Under the pieces are notes generated by a model that saw nothing but the letters and a program-made list of their open reading frames with translations, did no database searches and was not told the DNA's origin. From Candidatus Uhrbacteria bacterium GW2011_GWE2_46_68 (GTDB lineage Bacteria > Patescibacteriota > Patescibacteriia > UBA9934 > GWF2-40-263), in assembly GCA_001002765.1 (NCBI GenBank), contig LCMS01000011.1:1-36659 (forward strand): a stretch of DNA of 36,659 nt, read 5' to 3'. The first letter of the stretch is position 1, and each line of letters begins with the position of its first letter. Positions 26,629 through 35,745 of the stretch are shown here, in pieces. A program made the position numbers and the translations under genes.

Positions 26629-27847
26629 ATGAATGATTTTTTTCGACCAAGGTCGGAATTATCTACCACCCAAACGGAGGTGTGGATCCAGAACACTTCG
26701 GAAATCCTTGGCGAAGCCATCATGGATTCGGTTTCAAGTGTCCGTGATTCTCTTCCCAAAGAACACCGCGCACACTTTGAAACTTTGCGGCAAGAGATCA
26801 TTGATTTTACAAAAGCTCACGGGATTTCCAGAGAATCTCTTGGCAAGCCCGACCTCCTGCGCGAGGTGACCAGCAAACTCTCCACCCAAGATCTTGAGCG
26901 ACTCGCTCTCCTTCTTGAACGCTTTGAGCATCTTCTTATACGCAAAGAGCCAAAGGAAATCACAGATTCTTTAGAATATGTTGAAGAGTTTTATCATCTT
27001 CGCGAGCAATATACTTCTCAAGTTTCCCTTCTCGAACAAGTCCGTTCCAACTTTCGAACAAATCGCCATCCGGCTCTTTGAACGCCGTGAGACTCTCGAG
27101 ACTAAACACGACCAAGGTTTTACCAAACTTCTTCTTGTTCCCTTTGGCATGAGCCTTGATACTCTCACGGACACCCTCAAACAATTCCTTCTCAAATACA
27201 AAAGTGATGACCCTGACTTTGATCTCGATATCAATGAACCTCTCTTGGTATGGGAAGACTATCAAGGAGCAGACACGGGGGATTTTCCCAAGCTTGTCTA
27301 TGAGCCACAGTCTTTTACAAAGGATGGACATGGAGGGAAGACCAAGAGAGAGATACTTAGGGAACAAGAAGACAATCAAGATTCCTTTCCTGGCTGGATC
27401 GTTCATCTTCTCCAGCCTTCTAATCCTTCCAATTTACATTCCCCGGGCTTTGTTTCCATTCCCAGAGAAGGACGAGGAATACCTCAAGGAGATTTTGTCC
27501 CTCGACATCCCCTTGAGGCAGGTAAATCTCCCGATGAATATCTTTCCATTCTTCAAAAAGCTCAAGGTGATAAAGACTCTCCCTATCATGGTGAAACAGG
27601 CATGACTCCCGAAGACTGGATCATGGCCTTTATGATTCATTTTCAAGAAACAGGAGAACTCCTTGATGATGTATGGAACCCCAGTAACACGGAAAGTCAC
27701 TGTTTTCTTACAGGAGCTTTTTTTCCTTTTTCCGTCGTCGTGCCGGGTGCGTACTGGTGTGGTAGCTTTCATTTTGTTTCTCTTGACAAGGACGCTCCCT
27801 TAGAGATGGATTTCTACAGGGGCGTGCGTTCCTCAGTGATGATTTGA
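26629..27847 (+). CDS. 'TPEDW' family protein split into two overlapping frames (26629-27081 and 26978-27847) by an apparent +1 frameshift
   Basis: Frame 1 is helical and coding-like until TGA at 27079-27081. Frame 2 continues ...EQIAIRLFERRETLETKHDQGF.... The C-terminus aligns with the ORF at 3-512. Confidence 0.6.
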
Positions 27848-27903
27848 TTCTCGACCTTTAATTCGCTAATTCCACGCAGTTTGTTGCGCGGAGACCCATT
27901 CCT

Positions 27904-29127
27904 ATGTCTAATCCTTTTGAGAATGCACTTTCACAATTACGTCGTGCCAAGGCAGTTCAAGATTTTCCTGAAGATTTTCTTACGCGTTTTTCCACGCCCG
28001 ACCGTGAGATCCATATTTCCATTCCCGTGCGAATGGATGACGGATCTCTCAAAATTTTTGAAGGCTATCGGGTGCAACACAATAATGCGCGCGGGCCCTA
28101 TAAAGGGGGCATTCGTTATCATCAAGATACGGATATTGCCGAGGTAAAAGCTCTTGCGCTTTGGATGGCGCTGAAGTGCGCGGTTGCCAATATCCCCATG
28201 GGAGGGGGTAAGGGAGGTGTAACAGTGAATCCAAAAAATTTATCCGATCGGGAGTTGGAGGCTTTATCGCGCGGGTGGATTCAAAAACTCGTAGATGTGA
28301 TCGGTCCCAAAAAAGATGTCCCGGCCCCTGATGTGAATACCAATCCAAAAATAATGGCATGGATGGTGGATGAATATGGAAAGATGACCGGAGATACTTC
28401 CGGTGCTGTGATTACAGGAAAGCCCATTGATCATGGTGGATCTGAAGGTCGTGGGACAGCCACCGCACAAGGAGGATTTTATGTGTTTGAAGCATTGCAA
28501 GAAAAATTGGGTTTACCTGAAGTGTGTCGTGTGAGTGTACAAGGGTGCGGGAATGCCGGACAAATTGCGGCGCGTCTTTGGGAACAGGCAGGTCATAAGA
28601 TTGTGGCGATTTCCGATTCGCGTGGCGCACTGGCGAATCAAGAAGGGCTTGATAGAGAGGCGGTCATCGCTCATAAAGAAGCTACAGGATCTTTGAGCGG
28701 TTTTGCGGGAGCCAAAGAAATCACCAATGAAGAATTATTAGCCGTGCCTTGTGATGTTTTGATCCCGGCCGCACTGGAAAATCAGATCCGTGGAGACAAT
28801 GCCGATCGTGTGGGAGCCAAGGTGGTGTTTGAACTAGCTAATGGTCCCACGACTCCGGAGGCGGATGATATTTTGTTTGCAAAAGGGATTTTGGTTGTCC
28901 CTGATATTTTGGCAAACTCAGGTGGGGTTACGGTTTCCACATTTGAGTGGGAACAGAATCTTAAAAATGAACATTGGACCGAGGAGGAAGTATTCATCAA
29001 ACTCAAAGAGATTATGGAGCGAGAGGCTTTGGGGATTTATGAAAAGTCCCAAGCGCTTCATACCGATTTACGTCGTGCCGCTTTCAGCATCGCTATTGAA
29101 CGGATCGCAAAAGCCATGGGGATGTAA
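27904..29127 (+). CDS. gdhA: Glu/Leu/Phe/Val dehydrogenase (glutamate dehydrogenase family)
   Basis: GYRVQHNNARGPYKGGIRYH, NIPMGGGKGGVTVNPK, DVPAPDVNTNPKIMAWM, VQGCGNAGQIAA. Confidence 0.94.
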   Translation: MSNPFENALSQLRRAKAVQDFPEDFLTRFSTPDREIHISIPVRMDDGSLKIFEGYRVQHNNARGPYKGGIRYHQDTDIAEVKALALWMALKCAVANIPMGGGKGGVTVNPKNLSDRELEALSRGWIQKLVDVIGPKKDVPAPDVNTNPKIMAWMVDEYGKMTGDTSGAVITGKPIDHGGSEGRGTATAQGGFYVFEALQEKLGLPEVCRVSVQGCGNAGQIAARLWEQAGHKIVAISDSRGALANQEGLDREAVIAHKEATGSLSGFAGAKEITNEELLAVPCDVLIPAALENQIRGDNADRVGAKVVFELANGPTTPEADDILFAKGILVVPDILANSGGVTVSTFEWEQNLKNEHWTEEEVFIKLKEIMEREALGIYEKSQALHTDLRRAAFSIAIERIAKAMGM

Positions 29128-29136
29128 AAAAAGGAA

Positions 29137-29170
29137 CACCGACCAAAAATATTTGGCCGGTGTTTTTTAT
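29137..29170 (+). terminator. Intrinsic terminator of the dehydrogenase gene
   Basis: AACACCGACCAAAAATATTTGGCCGGTGTTTTTTATT. Confidence 0.8.
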
Positions 29171-29193
29171 TTCTTTCCGGAATCAACACAGTA

Positions 29194-29398
29194 TGGCGTC
29201 AGGTCGGACTTTGGACTTTTTTCAAAGAAGTCCAAAGATTTTCAATGAAGATTTGACTTCAGATTGATAATAACAATAAGACAATTTTATCTGCTTAAAA
29301 AATAAATACATGAGTGTTTTACAAGTGTTTGTGTATATTTTTGTGTCACGGTATCTATACGTTGAGATATAAAAAGTCCAAAGTCCGACCTGACACCA
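29194..29398. mobile_element. Non-autonomous MITE/REP-like element bounded by 28-bp inverted repeats
   Basis: Left TGGCGTCAGGTCGGACTTTGGACTTTTT (29194-29221); right AAAAAGTCCAAAGTCCGACCTGACACCA (29371-29398) is its reverse complement with one mismatch. A/T-rich, non-coding interior. Confidence 0.75.
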
Positions 29399-29480
29399 AA
29401 ACCACATCATTCACTGTCTTGCCTCAAATATTTTTTTCCTTTACACTCTCGCATATCGTTCTTTTTCTGCCGGAGGTTTC

Positions 29481-30380
29481 GTGGCTGAAGCAACATCTCT
29501 TTCTGCTCAACCCCTTCCCGCTGATTTTTTTTCCGGATCCGGATGGTCTGCATTTTCCCTACGAGGGGAAGGACATGTCAGGAAGAATCTTCCCAATCAA
29601 GATGGTATTCTTTTCCTCCCATCGTTTTTAGGGGAAAGCGGTCGCACCCTTTTTGTCCTTTGCGATGGGCATGGGCGAGACGGACACCTTTGTGTACAGC
29701 AATTGCTGGATCAACTCTACGGAGCTTTGCTAGATTTCTCATATGCACAAGATCCTTCCAAGGCTCTGAAAGAATTTTGTCGATCGCAAGATCGCTATCT
29801 TGAGGATCGTTTGTTTCATGGAGGTACAACCCTTGTTGTGGCAGACGTTTCTCCGCAAAGGATTCTTATTGCTCATGTGGGAGACAGTCGTGCTACCTTG
29901 GTTACCTCTCATCATCGCATGGCTGATCTGACGGTAGACCATCATGTAAGCCGTATTCCTCCACAAGAGCTTGAAGCGTTGCAAAGGCGTGGAGGCATGG
30001 TGGCGGCGATCGGCAAAAAACGAACCCCTTTTCTTTGCGCAGTCGAAGAAGATTCCAGGTACATCGATATCCATACTCTTACGACATATCGCAGTATTGG
30101 TGACTATCATTTTGGTCGCGCACCTTCTCCCGTTCCTGATGTTCAACCATTTTCCTGGGACCAACTGCTCCAAAGTACCCATCTGCTTTTGTGGAGTGAT
30201 GGAGCTTGTGGTGCGATAAACGAGGCAGCACTTTCCTCATCTGTTATTCGACGCATCTTTCATCCATCGAGTATTGAGGAGATTTCCCTGCGTCTACGCG
30301 AGGAGATCATCCGTGCCGAACCTTTTGATGATGCCACCGCCATGGTTGTAGATCTTTCATTTTTTCGTCCGCCTTCTTAG
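29481..30380 (+). CDS. PP2C-family protein serine/threonine phosphatase
   Basis: GTG start after GGAGG; FVLCDGHGRDGH, HGGTTLVVADV, AHVGDSRATLV, LLLWSDGAC, PFDDATAMVVDL. Confidence 0.87.
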   Translation: MAEATSLSAQPLPADFFSGSGWSAFSLRGEGHVRKNLPNQDGILFLPSFLGESGRTLFVLCDGHGRDGHLCVQQLLDQLYGALLDFSYAQDPSKALKEFCRSQDRYLEDRLFHGGTTLVVADVSPQRILIAHVGDSRATLVTSHHRMADLTVDHHVSRIPPQELEALQRRGGMVAAIGKKRTPFLCAVEEDSRYIDIHTLTTYRSIGDYHFGRAPSPVPDVQPFSWDQLLQSTHLLLWSDGACGAINEAALSSSVIRRIFHPSSIEEISLRLREEIIRAEPFDDATAMVVDLSFFRPPS

Positions 30381-30395
30381 GCACACATACGCGAA

Positions 30396-30420
30396 GCGTA
30401 CCTCTCATGGTACGTTTTTT
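30396..30420 (+). terminator. Intrinsic terminator of the PP2C gene
   Basis: CGTACCTCTCATGGTACGTTTTTTT. Confidence 0.85.
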
Positions 30421-30472
30421 TGTTCAAAACTTTTTTGATCCGACCCTCCGTCCGTGTTACCATCTTGTGCGT

Positions 30473-32884
30473 ATGTACCATCATCAAGAAATCGAAACAA
30501 AGTGGCAAAAACGCTGGGAGGAGGCTGGACTTTTTCATGCAAAAGATCAAAGCGATTTGCCAAAGTTTTATGCGCTTATCGAGTTTCCTTATCCTTCCGG
30601 CGCCGGGCTGCATATCGGTCATCCACGCAGTTACACAGCCTTGGATGTTATTGCGCGCAAACGTCGCATGGAGGGATACAATGTTCTTTACCCTATCGGT
30701 TGGGACGCATTTGGACTTCCCACGGAAAATTATGCGATTAAAAATAAACGCAAACCCCAAGACGTGACGACCGAAAATATCGCCACATTCAAACATCAGT
30801 TGCAAATGTTGGGATTGAGTTTTGATTGGTCGCGGGAAATCAACACGACAGATCCCGCTTATTATAAATGGACACAGTGGATGTTTTTACAGTTTTACAA
30901 AGCCGGATTGGCCTATAAAGCAAAAATGGCGATCAATTGGTGTCCTGCGTGTAAAATCGGTTTGGCCAATGAGGAAGTGGTGAATGGATGTTGTGAGCGT
31001 TGTGGTGGAAAAGTGGAGAAGCGTGAGAAAGAACAGTGGATGATCGCGATCACAAAATATGCCGATCGTTTGCTTGCGGATTTGGAAAACGTGAATTATT
31101 TACCCAAGATTAAAAAACAACAGGAGCATTGGATTGGGCGCAGTGAAGGAGCGGAAGTCATGTTTCAAGTGGATGGACGCGAGGAAAAAATTACCGTGTT
31201 TACGACACGCCCCGACACACTCTTTGGTGCCACCTATGTGGTGTTGGCACCCGAACACCCGCTTGTATCAACGATTGTTTCTGAAAGTCAAAAGGCTGTG
31301 GTCACAAAATATGTTGCCCTGGCAAAACAAAAGAGCGATCTCGATCGCGCAGATGAAGAAAAAGAAAAAACCGGTGTAGAGACTGGCGTCTTCGCAATCA
31401 ATCCCGTGAATAATGAAAAGATCCCGATTTGGATTGCCGATTATGTGATGATGGGCTATGGCACCGGAGCCATTATGGCAGTACCCGCTCATGATGATCG
31501 TGATTTTGCGTTTGCAAAGAAATATGAACTTCCGATCATTGAAGTGGTGCGATCAGAATTGAACACGCAAGCATGTTGGTGTGGTGATGGTGTGGTTATG
31601 AACTCCGGTTTTCTTGACGGTTTTTCAACAGCAAAAGCAAAAGAGAAGATCACGACGTGGCTTACAAACAAACAGCTTGGCAAGTCTTCGGTGCAATATA
31701 AACTCCGCGACTGGGTATTTTCTCGCCAGCGTTATTGGGGTGAACCGATCCCTCTTGTCCATTGTGAGAAATGCGGTTGGGTTCCGATTCCCGAACAAGA
31801 ACTCCCCCTCATTCTTCCTGACGTGGAAAAGTATGAGCCGACCGATACGGGTGAGTCTCCACTGGCGAGCATGGAAGATTGGGTGAATACCATTTGTCCC
31901 ACTTGTGGGGCTTCTGCCAAACGTGAGACAGACACCATGCCAAACTGGGCCGGATCAAGTTGGTACTTTTTACGTTACATCGATCCTCATAATGATCAGG
32001 CGTTTGCCGATTTTGCCAAACTCAAGTATTGGATGCCCGTGGATCTTTACAATGGCGGCATGGAACATACGAACCTCCATCTTCTTTACTCTCGATTTTG
32101 GAATAAGTTTTTATGCGATCAAGGACATGTACCCGTGAGCGAACCTTATCTGCGTCGTTATAGCCATGGGCTTATCATGGCGGAGGATGGACACAAAATG
32201 AGCAAGTCCAAGGGCAATGTGGTGAACCCAGACGAGATCGTTGTCGAATATGGGGCCGATGCCTTGCGCATGTACATTTTGTTTATGGGGCCGTTTGAAG
32301 AACCTGTGCCATGGAGTAAAAATGGACTCGTAGGTGTGCGGCGATTTTTGGAAAAAGCGGATCGGTATGTTCAAGATTGGATAGAGCATCCGGAGGCACG
32401 GCAAGATTTAGGAAAGATTGTGGAGCCTTATCTCAAACGTGTGAATGAAGATATCGAAGGTTTTCATTTCAACACCGCGGTCGCCACGTTTATGGAACTC
32501 ATGAATCGTCTTTTAGAAAAAGACAGCAAAGGAAAGATGATGTTTGTAGGCGAGAAGCAGCTTCAAAAAATTCTCTGTATGTTGTGTCCTTTTGCTCCGC
32601 ATCTTGCCAATGAACTTTGGGAGCGTTTGGGAGAGAAAGGATTTGTGGAAGAACAAACATGGCCGACGATTGAGGAAGCTTTACTTGTGCAGGATACAAT
32701 CGAGATGGCCGTACAAGTGAATGGAAAAGTGCGCGCGACTATTCGACTTTCTCCGAATGCGATAGAAGAAGAAGCAATGGTCGCGGCGTTTACCGAGGGA
32801 AACGTTCAAAAATATCTGGAAGGAAAAGAGGTGCGTAAAGTGATTTATATTCAAGGAAAGATTCTCAATATTGTGGTGGGGTAA
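30473..32884 (+). CDS. leuS: Leucyl-tRNA synthetase
   Basis: MYHHQEIETKWQKRW, YPSGAGLHIGHPRSYTALDV, GWDAFGLPTENYA, KMSKSKGNVV. The start at 30473 avoids overlap with the preceding terminator; the track starts at 30407. Confidence 0.97.
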   Translation: MYHHQEIETKWQKRWEEAGLFHAKDQSDLPKFYALIEFPYPSGAGLHIGHPRSYTALDVIARKRRMEGYNVLYPIGWDAFGLPTENYAIKNKRKPQDVTTENIATFKHQLQMLGLSFDWSREINTTDPAYYKWTQWMFLQFYKAGLAYKAKMAINWCPACKIGLANEEVVNGCCERCGGKVEKREKEQWMIAITKYADRLLADLENVNYLPKIKKQQEHWIGRSEGAEVMFQVDGREEKITVFTTRPDTLFGATYVVLAPEHPLVSTIVSESQKAVVTKYVALAKQKSDLDRADEEKEKTGVETGVFAINPVNNEKIPIWIADYVMMGYGTGAIMAVPAHDDRDFAFAKKYELPIIEVVRSELNTQACWCGDGVVMNSGFLDGFSTAKAKEKITTWLTNKQLGKSSVQYKLRDWVFSRQRYWGEPIPLVHCEKCGWVPIPEQELPLILPDVEKYEPTDTGESPLASMEDWVNTICPTCGASAKRETDTMPNWAGSSWYFLRYIDPHNDQAFADFAKLKYWMPVDLYNGGMEHTNLHLLYSRFWNKFLCDQGHVPVSEPYLRRYSHGLIMAEDGHKMSKSKGNVVNPDEIVVEYGADALRMYILFMGPFEEPVPWSKNGLVGVRRFLEKADRYVQDWIEHPEARQDLGKIVEPYLKRVNEDIEGFHFNTAVATFMELMNRLLEKDSKGKMMFVGEKQLQKILCMLCPFAPHLANELWERLGEKGFVEEQTWPTIEEALLVQDTIEMAVQVNGKVRATIRLSPNAIEEEAMVAAFTEGNVQKYLEGKEVRKVIYIQGKILNIVVG

Positions 32885-32914
32885 GAATGTTCAAAGGAGG
32901 GTAATGTAAGGCAT

Positions 32915-34231
32915 ATGAAAATTATCATGATTGGTACAGGCTATGTGGGACTGACAACCGGACTTGCCTATGCCAAACTCGGCCATCATGTGGCCTGTGT
33001 GGATCAAGATGCGAGCAAAATCGCGCGTTTGGATTTGGGAGAAACACCGTTTTATGAACCAGGACTTCCCGAGCTTTTGGAAGATATGCAAACGCAGGGG
33101 AGGGTCATGTTTACCACAGACTTGAGCGCGGTTATTGGAGGGGCTGAAGTTGTGATGATCGCGGTGGGAACTCCCTCGACCTCCACGGGCGAGGCAGATC
33201 TTTCCGCGGTGTATCAGGCAGCCGGACAGATTGGAAACCTTTTGGACCATGAAGCCGTGATCGTTGTAAAGAGCACCGTTCCGGTGGGAACTAATCGCCA
33301 TGTACTTACGATCATAAAAGAAGCATTGAAAAAAGTCGGACGCACTGATCTTGCAGATTTGATCACGATCGCTTCTGTACCGGAATTTTTACGTGAGGGA
33401 AGCGCGATTGCCGATTTCCTTTCTCCGGATCGTATTGTCATCGGATCAGAAGATGACACAGCGCGTACCACGGTTGATCGTCTTCATATGGGTATCAATG
33501 CCCCACGCGTGTTCACCACACTTGAGAGCGCAGAGCTTATCAAATACGCAGCCAATGCGTTTTTGGCAACCAAAATTTCTTTTATCAATGAGATGGCTCA
33601 ACTGGCCGAGCGCACCGGGGCAAACGTCGTAGAGATTGCGCGCGGGATCGGACTCGATCGTCGCATTGGTCCGCATTTTCTTCAGGCAGGAATCGGTTAT
33701 GGGGGCTCTTGTTTTCCTAAGGATGTTTCCGCCTTATACCAACTCTCCGGCACCAAAGGATATCATTTCAAACTTTTATCTTCAGTGATCGAAGTGAATA
33801 ATCGTCAACGAGATCTTTTTTTTGGAAAATTGGAATCTGTGATGGGAGATTTACGTGGAAGAAAAATCGCCGTGTGGGGACTTGCGTTTAAAAATAATAC
33901 CGATGATGTGCGTGCATCCGCGGCCATTGATATGATCGAGCGCCTGATCGGGAAAGGAGTCGAAGTCGTAGCCTATGATCCGCAAGCCATGGAAAGCGCA
34001 CGCAAGGTTTTGCCTCCTATCGTGCAATATGCGCCAACGGCTCTAGATGCTGCACAAGGAGCTGAGGCAATTTTGGTTTTGACCGAGTGGCCTATTTTTC
34101 GTCAGGTGAGTTTTTCCACCTTGCTTGATGGTATGATTGAGCCGAGAATTTTTGATGGACGCAATCTTTTTACCGATCTTCATTTGGCGCAAAAAGGATT
34201 TGAGTATTATGGCATAGGGATAGGGAAGTAG
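32915..34231 (+). CDS. ugd: UDP-glucose 6-dehydrogenase
   Basis: MKIIMIGTGYVGLTTGLAYAKLGH, GIGYGGSCFPKDVSAL, KIAVWGLAFKNNTDDVRASAA. Confidence 0.95.
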   Translation: MKIIMIGTGYVGLTTGLAYAKLGHHVACVDQDASKIARLDLGETPFYEPGLPELLEDMQTQGRVMFTTDLSAVIGGAEVVMIAVGTPSTSTGEADLSAVYQAAGQIGNLLDHEAVIVVKSTVPVGTNRHVLTIIKEALKKVGRTDLADLITIASVPEFLREGSAIADFLSPDRIVIGSEDDTARTTVDRLHMGINAPRVFTTLESAELIKYAANAFLATKISFINEMAQLAERTGANVVEIARGIGLDRRIGPHFLQAGIGYGGSCFPKDVSALYQLSGTKGYHFKLLSSVIEVNNRQRDLFFGKLESVMGDLRGRKIAVWGLAFKNNTDDVRASAAIDMIERLIGKGVEVVAYDPQAMESARKVLPPIVQYAPTALDAAQGAEAILVLTEWPIFRQVSFSTLLDGMIEPRIFDGRNLFTDLHLAQKGFEYYGIGIGK

Positions 34232-34236
34232 GGGAT

Positions 34237-35745
34237 ATGAGGAGGGTGTCTTGGCGCCAAGGTCACAGGGCGCTGCAGCAACTCGTCGATTCTCCTTCTC
34301 GATCCTTTTTTGTTTTGGCAAGTGTGTGGTGTGCGGGAATTGCTTTGGCTCCTTTCATCGTATGGACTCCACCGTTTTGGTTTTTTCTTTTTGTACTCAC
34401 CGGGTTTGGTATAGGGGTCATGGTTTCACATCGCCTTTTGCGTTTTTTCGTGCTGACGATTTTTTTATTTTGTGCCGGATGGTTTTGGCATGGACAATCT
34501 CTTCTTCCCGTCTCTGTGGAGACCGTGGCCGATCGTGCAGGAGAAACAATCAGTGTGGAAGGAGTTGTGGACGCCCAGGTGGATCGTCGTGTGGGGAAAC
34601 AACGCACAACAATCCACAATTTTCGACTGGCAAATCAGGAAAGTGAAGGCCGTTTGCTCGTTTCCTTTCCTTTATACCCCGAAGTTTCTTTTGGCGATCA
34701 TCTCGTTTTTGTCTGTACGATTCAAAAACCAAAACCGTTTGGTGGGTTTGCATACGATCGTTATCTCGAAAGCCAAGGGATACAAGCTCTCTGTGATGAC
34801 CCTAAGTATTTGATTATAGAATCTTCCTCTGACCGCGGTTTTCGTTCTTTTCTTTTTGATTTGAAAGATTTTTTAAGTGATCGCTTGGTAAAACTTTGGC
34901 CCGCGCCTCATGCGTCTTTTTTGGAAGGATTGATGTTTGGAGGAAGCTCAGCGCTTCCCAATAGTTTGCGTGATGATTTTTCCGCTTCCGGGCTTGCGCA
35001 TATTCTTGCCGCTTCCGGATTCAACGTATCTTTATTTACTTCGGTTCTTTTATCTTGGCTTTTACAAACTTCACTTCCACGCAAGCGATCGCTCCTGTGT
35101 GTCAGCTTGTTTCTTATTGCTTATGTCGTGATGGCCGGAGCTACGGCTGCGGTGGTGCGCGCTGCGCTTATGGCCAGTCTTTTGCTTTGGGGAGCATGGG
35201 TGAGACGCAGGGCATTTTTTCCGAATATGGTGATAGGAGCACTCGCTCTTATGTTGTTATGGAATCCACTTTGGCTTTGGGCTGATGTGGGATTCCAACT
35301 TTCCTTTGTCGCCATGATCGCATTGCTTGTTTTAGCACCAAGATGGAAAGAATATTTTGCGTTTATTCCCGATCGTTTTGGGATTCGCACCGCTTTTGTT
35401 TCCAGTCTTGCCGCGACATTTTTAACGGCTCCCATTTTGCTTTGGCATTTTGGATCCTTATCTTTGATCGCTCCGATCGCTAATCTTTTTGTGCTTCCTT
35501 TTATTCCTCTTTTGATCGCCTGCGCTCTCATTGCTCTTGCATTCGGCATTTTTTCCATTCCACTGGGAATGATTTTTGCACTTCCTTCTTGGGGATTTTC
35601 CCAAACAATACTTCATGTCATTGTGTGGTTTGGATCCCTTCCCACCTTGGTGTTGCCTTTGGGATTAGTGAAATCAAGCGCTCTGATTCTTTGTGGGTTT
35701 TGGATTTTTTTGATGATTCGTTTTTGGCGTAGAGAAAATATATGA
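34237..35745 (+). CDS. comEC: ComEC/Rec2 family competence protein, channel part
   Basis: DDFSASGLAHILAASGFNVSLFTSVLLSWL and multiple TM segments; ends before the MBL domain. Confidence 0.88.
   Translation: MRRVSWRQGHRALQQLVDSPSRSFFVLASVWCAGIALAPFIVWTPPFWFFLFVLTGFGIGVMVSHRLLRFFVLTIFLFCAGWFWHGQSLLPVSVETVADRAGETISVEGVVDAQVDRRVGKQRTTIHNFRLANQESEGRLLVSFPLYPEVSFGDHLVFVCTIQKPKPFGGFAYDRYLESQGIQALCDDPKYLIIESSSDRGFRSFLFDLKDFLSDRLVKLWPAPHASFLEGLMFGGSSALPNSLRDDFSASGLAHILAASGFNVSLFTSVLLSWLLQTSLPRKRSLLCVSLFLIAYVVMAGATAAVVRAALMASLLLWGAWVRRRAFFPNMVIGALALMLLWNPLWLWADVGFQLSFVAMIALLVLAPRWKEYFAFIPDRFGIRTAFVSSLAATFLTAPILLWHFGSLSLIAPIANLFVLPFIPLLIACALIALAFGIFSIPLGMIFALPSWGFSQTILHVIVWFGSLPTLVLPLGLVKSSALILCGFWIFLMIRFWRRENI

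Noticed and set aside
26629-27847. UGA recoding (Gly, as in Gracilibacteria/Absconditabacteria) to explain the split gene
   Set aside because: Reading through the frame 1 UGA meets another UGA and then TAA within about 11 codons and never enters the paralogous frame; many other genes here end in UGA.
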